DNA of 15,578 bases from Pelotomaculum sp. UBA5255 (GTDB lineage Bacteria; Bacillota; Desulfotomaculia; Desulfotomaculales; Pelotomaculaceae). The stretch is taken from positions 9,437 to 25,014 of the forward strand of contig DHTR01000039.1 of assembly GCA_002408725.1 (NCBI GenBank), written 5' to 3'. Each line of letters opens with the position of its first letter. The first letter of the stretch is position 1. Shown piece by piece: positions 12,749-15,578 of this stretch. The translations under genes were made by a program, and so were the position numbers. The notes under the pieces are model-generated. The model ran no database searches. It was not told the DNA's origin and worked only from the letters and a program-made list of their open reading frames with translations.

Positions 12749-12776
12749 TTGCATTTGAACTTCTTAATCCGATAAT
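12749..12776 (+). promoter_or_regulatory. Weak candidate promoter for acs
   Basis: TTGCAT (12749-12754), a 16-base spacer and GATAAT (12771-12776) form a moderate sigma-A match. The leader to the acs start would be about 133 bases. GATAATTT (12771-12778) recurs inverted as AAATTATC (12794-12801), which may be an operator. I see no catabolite (cre) box. Confidence 0.3.
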
Positions 12777-12915
12777 TTAGAGCAAAATGATTAAAATTAT
12801 CAGCAATCTAGTGTAAGATAGAATAGCACTGGTTATAAAATGATAGGATAGTTCATCAAAAACCACTGTGCACAAAAAAGTACAATCCTATCCGGCTATG
12901 AGGAGTGAACAAAAA

Positions 12916-14913
12916 ATGAGTGTAGAAAAAACCAGTTCTGTAAAATCCCTGCTCACCGAAGAAAGAGTTTTTCCCCCGCCGCAGAATTTTGTCGAAAAGG
13001 CCCGGATTAAAAGCCGGGAACAGTACGATGAATTGTGGCGGAAATCCATAGAATGCCCGGATGAATTCTGGGGGGAAATGGCTGAGGAGCACATTGAGTG
13101 GTTCAAAAAGTGGGAAGCCGTTGAAGAATACAGCTTTCAGGATGATGTTTACGTGCGCTACTACCGGGGCGCCAAGCTTAATGCGACTTATAACTGCTTA
13201 GACCGTCATTTAAATAGTTGGCGAAAAAACAAGGCAGCCCTGATCTGGCAGGGCGAGCCAATGGAGGAAAGCCGCACTTACACCTACGCCCAACTACACC
13301 GGGAAGTATGCAAATTTGCTAATGTGTTAAAAACGATGGGCGTTAAGAAAGGTGACTGCGTCTCCGTATACTTGCCGATGATTCCTGAACTGGTCATCAC
13401 GGTACTTGCCTGCGCCAGGATTGGAGCCATCCACAGTGTGGTGTTCGGCGGTTTCAGCGCCGAGGCGTTGCGCGACAGGATCCGGGACTCCCATTCTAAA
13501 ACGCTGGTTACCAGTAATTTTTCCCTGCGGTCCGGAAAGCAGAGCTGCAGCAAGGACAACGCTGACAGCGCCCTGTCAGCCTGTGAAGATGTAAAGAACT
13601 GCATTGTTGTTAAAAGAACAGACGGGGACTGCTCCATGACAGCGGGGCGTGACCACTGGTGGCACGAACTTATGAGCGCGGCCTCCCCCGTTTGCGAGCC
13701 GGAACAAATGGATGCGGAGGATCCTCTCTTCATCCTTTATACCAGTGGGAGTACCGGCAAGCCCAAGGGGGTGCTGCATACCACCGGTGGGTACATGGTC
13801 TATACAACGGCCACCTTCAAGTATATTTTTGACTACCGTGATGAGGACGTATACTGGTGTACGGCAGACATCGGCTGGGTCACCGGCCACAGCTACATCG
13901 TTTACGGACCCCTGTCGGCCGGAGCGACAACCTTGATGTTTGAAGGGGTGCCCCACTATCCCCAGCCGGACAGATACTGGGAAATCGTGGAGAAATACCG
14001 GGTCAACATCTTTTACACCGCTCCCACCGCCCTGCGGTCTATGATGAAATCCGGCAACCAGTGGCCCCTTAACCGGGACCTCAGCAGCCTGCGTCTGATG
14101 GGATCGGTTGGCGAGCCCATCAATCCCGAGGCCTGGATGTGGTACCATAAGATCATCGGCAAGGAAAAAGCCCCTATCGTGGACACCTGGTGGCAAAGTG
14201 AAACAGGTGGGGTTCTAATCACCCCGCTGCCCGGGTCTATTCCCACGAAGCCCGGCTCGGCAACCGTCCCGTTTTTTGGCGTAGACCCAAAGGTCATTCG
14301 CCAGGACGGCAGTGAAGCCGGAGTTAACGAAGGTGGCTACCTGGTCATCACCAAGCCCTGGCCCGGTATTATGCGCGGGGTTTACGGCGATCCCGAGCGC
14401 TTTAAAAATACCTACTTCGTCCAATACCCCGGCCTTTATTTTACAGGTGACGGCGCCCGCAGGGACAAAGACGGCTACTTCTGGCTGCTGGGCCGTGTTG
14501 ACGACGTGATTAACGTTTCCGGTCACAGGATGGGTACGGCAGAACTGGAAAGCGCCCTGGTAGCCCATCCGATGGTGGCGGAAGCGGCTGTAGTCGGCTA
14601 CCCACACGACATCAAAGGTGAGGGTATTTACGCCTACATAACTGTTAAGGACGGCGTTGAGGCAACGGAAGACTTGAGAATGAAGATTATCAATCACGTT
14701 CGCAAAGAAATCGGGCCGATTGCATCACCCGATGTCATTCACTTCGCCAATTCCCTGCCTAAAACCAGGAGCGGTAAAATTATGAGGAGGATCCTGAGGA
14801 AAATTGCCGCCGGAGAAATCGACCAACTTGGCGATACCACCACCCTGGCCGATCCCGGAGTCGTCAACAGCCTTGTAGTTAAATCCACGGAAATGTTAAG
14901 ATCCATTAAATAA
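12916..14913 (+). CDS. acs: Acetyl-CoA synthetase (AMP-forming)
   Basis: The enzyme joins acetate, ATP and CoA to acetyl-CoA, AMP and pyrophosphate. I start it at ATG 12916, eight bases after AGGAGTG, giving 665 residues (the usual length is about 650); GTG 12868 and ATG 12898 lack good sites. Motifs (numbered from 12916): P-loop YTSGSTGKPKG (275-285), the acetate-pocket Trp321 in IGWVTGHSY, DTWWQSETGG (423-432), GDGA (511-514), hinge GRVDDVINVSGHRMGTAELE (526-545) and the acetylatable catalytic Lys621 in PKTRSGK. Residues 201-212, where relatives read DGG-x-RRGK and then a hydrophobic stretch, read NFSLRSGKQSCS, which is odd (see findings). It is monocistronic, with a strong hairpin after the stop. 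Confidence 0.97.
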   Translation: MSVEKTSSVKSLLTEERVFPPPQNFVEKARIKSREQYDELWRKSIECPDEFWGEMAEEHIEWFKKWEAVEEYSFQDDVYVRYYRGAKLNATYNCLDRHLNSWRKNKAALIWQGEPMEESRTYTYAQLHREVCKFANVLKTMGVKKGDCVSVYLPMIPELVITVLACARIGAIHSVVFGGFSAEALRDRIRDSHSKTLVTSNFSLRSGKQSCSKDNADSALSACEDVKNCIVVKRTDGDCSMTAGRDHWWHELMSAASPVCEPEQMDAEDPLFILYTSGSTGKPKGVLHTTGGYMVYTTATFKYIFDYRDEDVYWCTADIGWVTGHSYIVYGPLSAGATTLMFEGVPHYPQPDRYWEIVEKYRVNIFYTAPTALRSMMKSGNQWPLNRDLSSLRLMGSVGEPINPEAWMWYHKIIGKEKAPIVDTWWQSETGGVLITPLPGSIPTKPGSATVPFFGVDPKVIRQDGSEAGVNEGGYLVITKPWPGIMRGVYGDPERFKNTYFVQYPGLYFTGDGARRDKDGYFWLLGRVDDVINVSGHRMGTAELESALVAHPMVAEAAVVGYPHDIKGEGIYAYITVKDGVEATEDLRMKIINHVRKEIGPIASPDVIHFANSLPKTRSGKIMRRILRKIAAGEIDQLGDTTTLADPGVVNSLVVKSTEMLRSIK

Positions 14914-14939
14914 TTCGGCTTTACAGCAATGCTCCCATG

Positions 14940-14987
14940 AAGGAGCACAGGAGCGGGGCAAGATTTGCCCCGCTCCTGTGCTCCTTT
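14940..14987 (+). terminator. Long perfect hairpin terminator of acs
   Basis: The 22 bases at 14940-14961 are perfectly complementary to 14965-14986, leaving a 3-base loop; the base after the stem is T. Only a short T run (TTTACC) follows. A smaller alternative stem, GCTCC (14931-14935) with GGAGC (14942-14946), overlaps its left arm. It begins 26 bases after the acs stop. Confidence 0.8.
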
Positions 14988-15003
14988 ACCATAAAGAATG
15001 TCA

Positions 15004-15034
15004 CCCGGCGTACAGTACTGCCGCTACGTCCGGG
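15004..15034. repeat. Second stem-loop downstream of acs
   Basis: CCCGG-CGTA (15004-15012) pairs with TACG-t-CCGGG (15025-15034) with one bulged T. On the plus strand CTTTACGTTCTCTCTCCC follows. It could be a back-up terminator or part of the leader of the gene at 15190. Confidence 0.4.
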
Positions 15035-15189
15035 CTTTACGTTCTCTCTCCCTTTATTTATACACATATTTAAATTTACGGTCTTTATGTTTAAAAAGAC
15101 GGAACAATACAGATCTGGTTATCGTCTTAATAGTATAAAGAATAATTGTTTTACGATCATGAACAGATGGCACAATTGGGGGAATTTGA

Positions 15190-15578
15190 ATGGTTAACAA
15201 GGTTTTACGGGGAACAATCATTGCGGCGATTTTAGTTTTTGCTTTTACAGCCGTGGGCTTTGCCAATACTGATGGAGCAAGCATCATCATTAATGGCTCC
15301 AAAGTAAACTTGACGGGAGTTATCCAGAATGGGCAGGTGATGGTGCCCCTTGAAGAACTGACCCGCGCCCTGGGAGGTTCATTTAATTGGGATCCTGCCG
15401 GCAAAACGACCACAATCAGCCTTCCCGGCTTAAATTGGCCTCCGGGAAACGACTTAAAAGACAGCTGCACCATTCATGTAAACAAAATCACGGAAGGGAT
15501 CAGCCTTCTCACCCTGAGCGGCGAAGTTAAGAACATCAGTCCTTTTAAACTCACCTCCCTGACCGTATATGGCAAATT
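15190..15578 (+). CDS. Exported copper-amine-oxidase N-terminal-like domain protein (3' truncated)
   Basis: The frame opens with ATG 15190, five bases after GGGGGAA, and runs off the window end (129 codons visible). Residues 1-25 form a signal peptide: MVNKVLRG, a hydrophobic core (TIIAAILVFAFTAVG) and a likely cleavage after GFA. The following IIINGSKVNL, QNGQVMVPLEELTRALGGSF and NWDPAGKTTTI fit the copper amine oxidase N-terminal-like (stalk) domain widespread in exported proteins of Clostridia, where it probably mediates extracellular or cell-wall association rather than catalysis. The remainder (residues 80-129) is strand-rich and unassigned. The opposite-strand frame over 15054-15473 is a shadow. 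No clear promoter is seen in the 276-base gap behind acs. Confidence 0.8.
   Translation, partial: MVNKVLRGTIIAAILVFAFTAVGFANTDGASIIINGSKVNLTGVIQNGQVMVPLEELTRALGGSFNWDPAGKTTTISLPGLNWPPGNDLKDSCTIHVNKITEGISLLTLSGEVKNISPFKLTSLTVYGK

Noticed and set aside
14937..15197. 86-residue plus-strand frame after acs
   Set aside because: Its first part is the acs terminator hairpin, and it overlaps the start of the signal-peptide gene at 15190.
15054..15473. 139-residue minus-strand frame at the window end
   Set aside because: It is opposite a clear signal-peptide and CuAO-N-like coding frame that runs off the window edge; it shows no recognisable domain.

Overview
The window looks like chromosomal DNA of an endospore-forming, mostly anaerobic Gram-positive bacterium of the Clostridia, most like the Desulfotomaculum/Pelotomaculum group. 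That placement is my inference. It rests on strong AGGAGG-type ribosome binding sites, frequent TTG and GTG starts, CotF-type spore coat genes, a DUF503 (YlxP-type) protein, an AcuB/acetyl-CoA synthetase pair and moderate GC content. I see no phage, insertion sequence, CRISPR array, rRNA or tRNA.

Layout. (1) Bases 1-384 hold the 3' end of a QueG-like iron-sulfur protein on the plus strand. (2) Bases 501-2713 are a minus-strand pair: a C_GCAxxG_C_C redox protein followed by a CoA-disulfide/persulfide reductase fused to a rhodanese. (3) Bases 2714-3101 hold a structured divergent intergenic region and a 60-residue protein of unknown function. (4) Bases 3129-4123 are a minus-strand pair, a HAD phosphatase followed by a DUF503 protein, separated by a nested RNA hairpin. 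(5) Bases 4225-4593 encode an unrecognised 122-residue protein on the plus strand. (6) Bases 4647-10161 form a long minus-strand stress block read in the order hsp20, clpB, hflX, metallophosphoesterase. The hsp20 promoter is a near-consensus sigma-A promoter whose start point is covered by a CtsR-like direct repeat. An intrinsic terminator lies between hsp20 and clpB, and hflX has its own strong promoter. (7) Bases 10370-11319 hold a 33-residue single-span membrane protein missed by ordinary ORF calling, followed by an AcuB-like CBS-CBS-ACT protein with its own promoter. (8) Bases 11479-11787, minus strand, encode a free-standing C-terminal domain of the AMP-binding enzyme family. (9) Bases 11990-12658 are two CotF-family spore coat genes. 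(10) Bases 12916-14913 encode acetyl-CoA synthetase, followed by a 22-bp perfect hairpin. (11) Bases 15190 to the end carry the start of an exported copper-amine-oxidase-N-like domain protein.

How the genes fit together. The hsp20-clpB-hflX block combines a holdase, a disaggregase and a ribosome-splitting GTPase, a coherent heat-stress set. The acuB, free C-domain and acs genes suggest a locus for acetate activation and its control, interrupted by spore coat genes. The redox pair at 501-2713 suggests thiol or sulfane-sulfur handling. No intergenic stretch exceeds 300 bases; the larger gaps contain the promoters, terminators and stem-loops listed. The best candidates for something little described are the stand-alone AMP-binding C-domain, the nested hairpin in front of the DUF503 gene, and the CtsR-like operator on hsp20.
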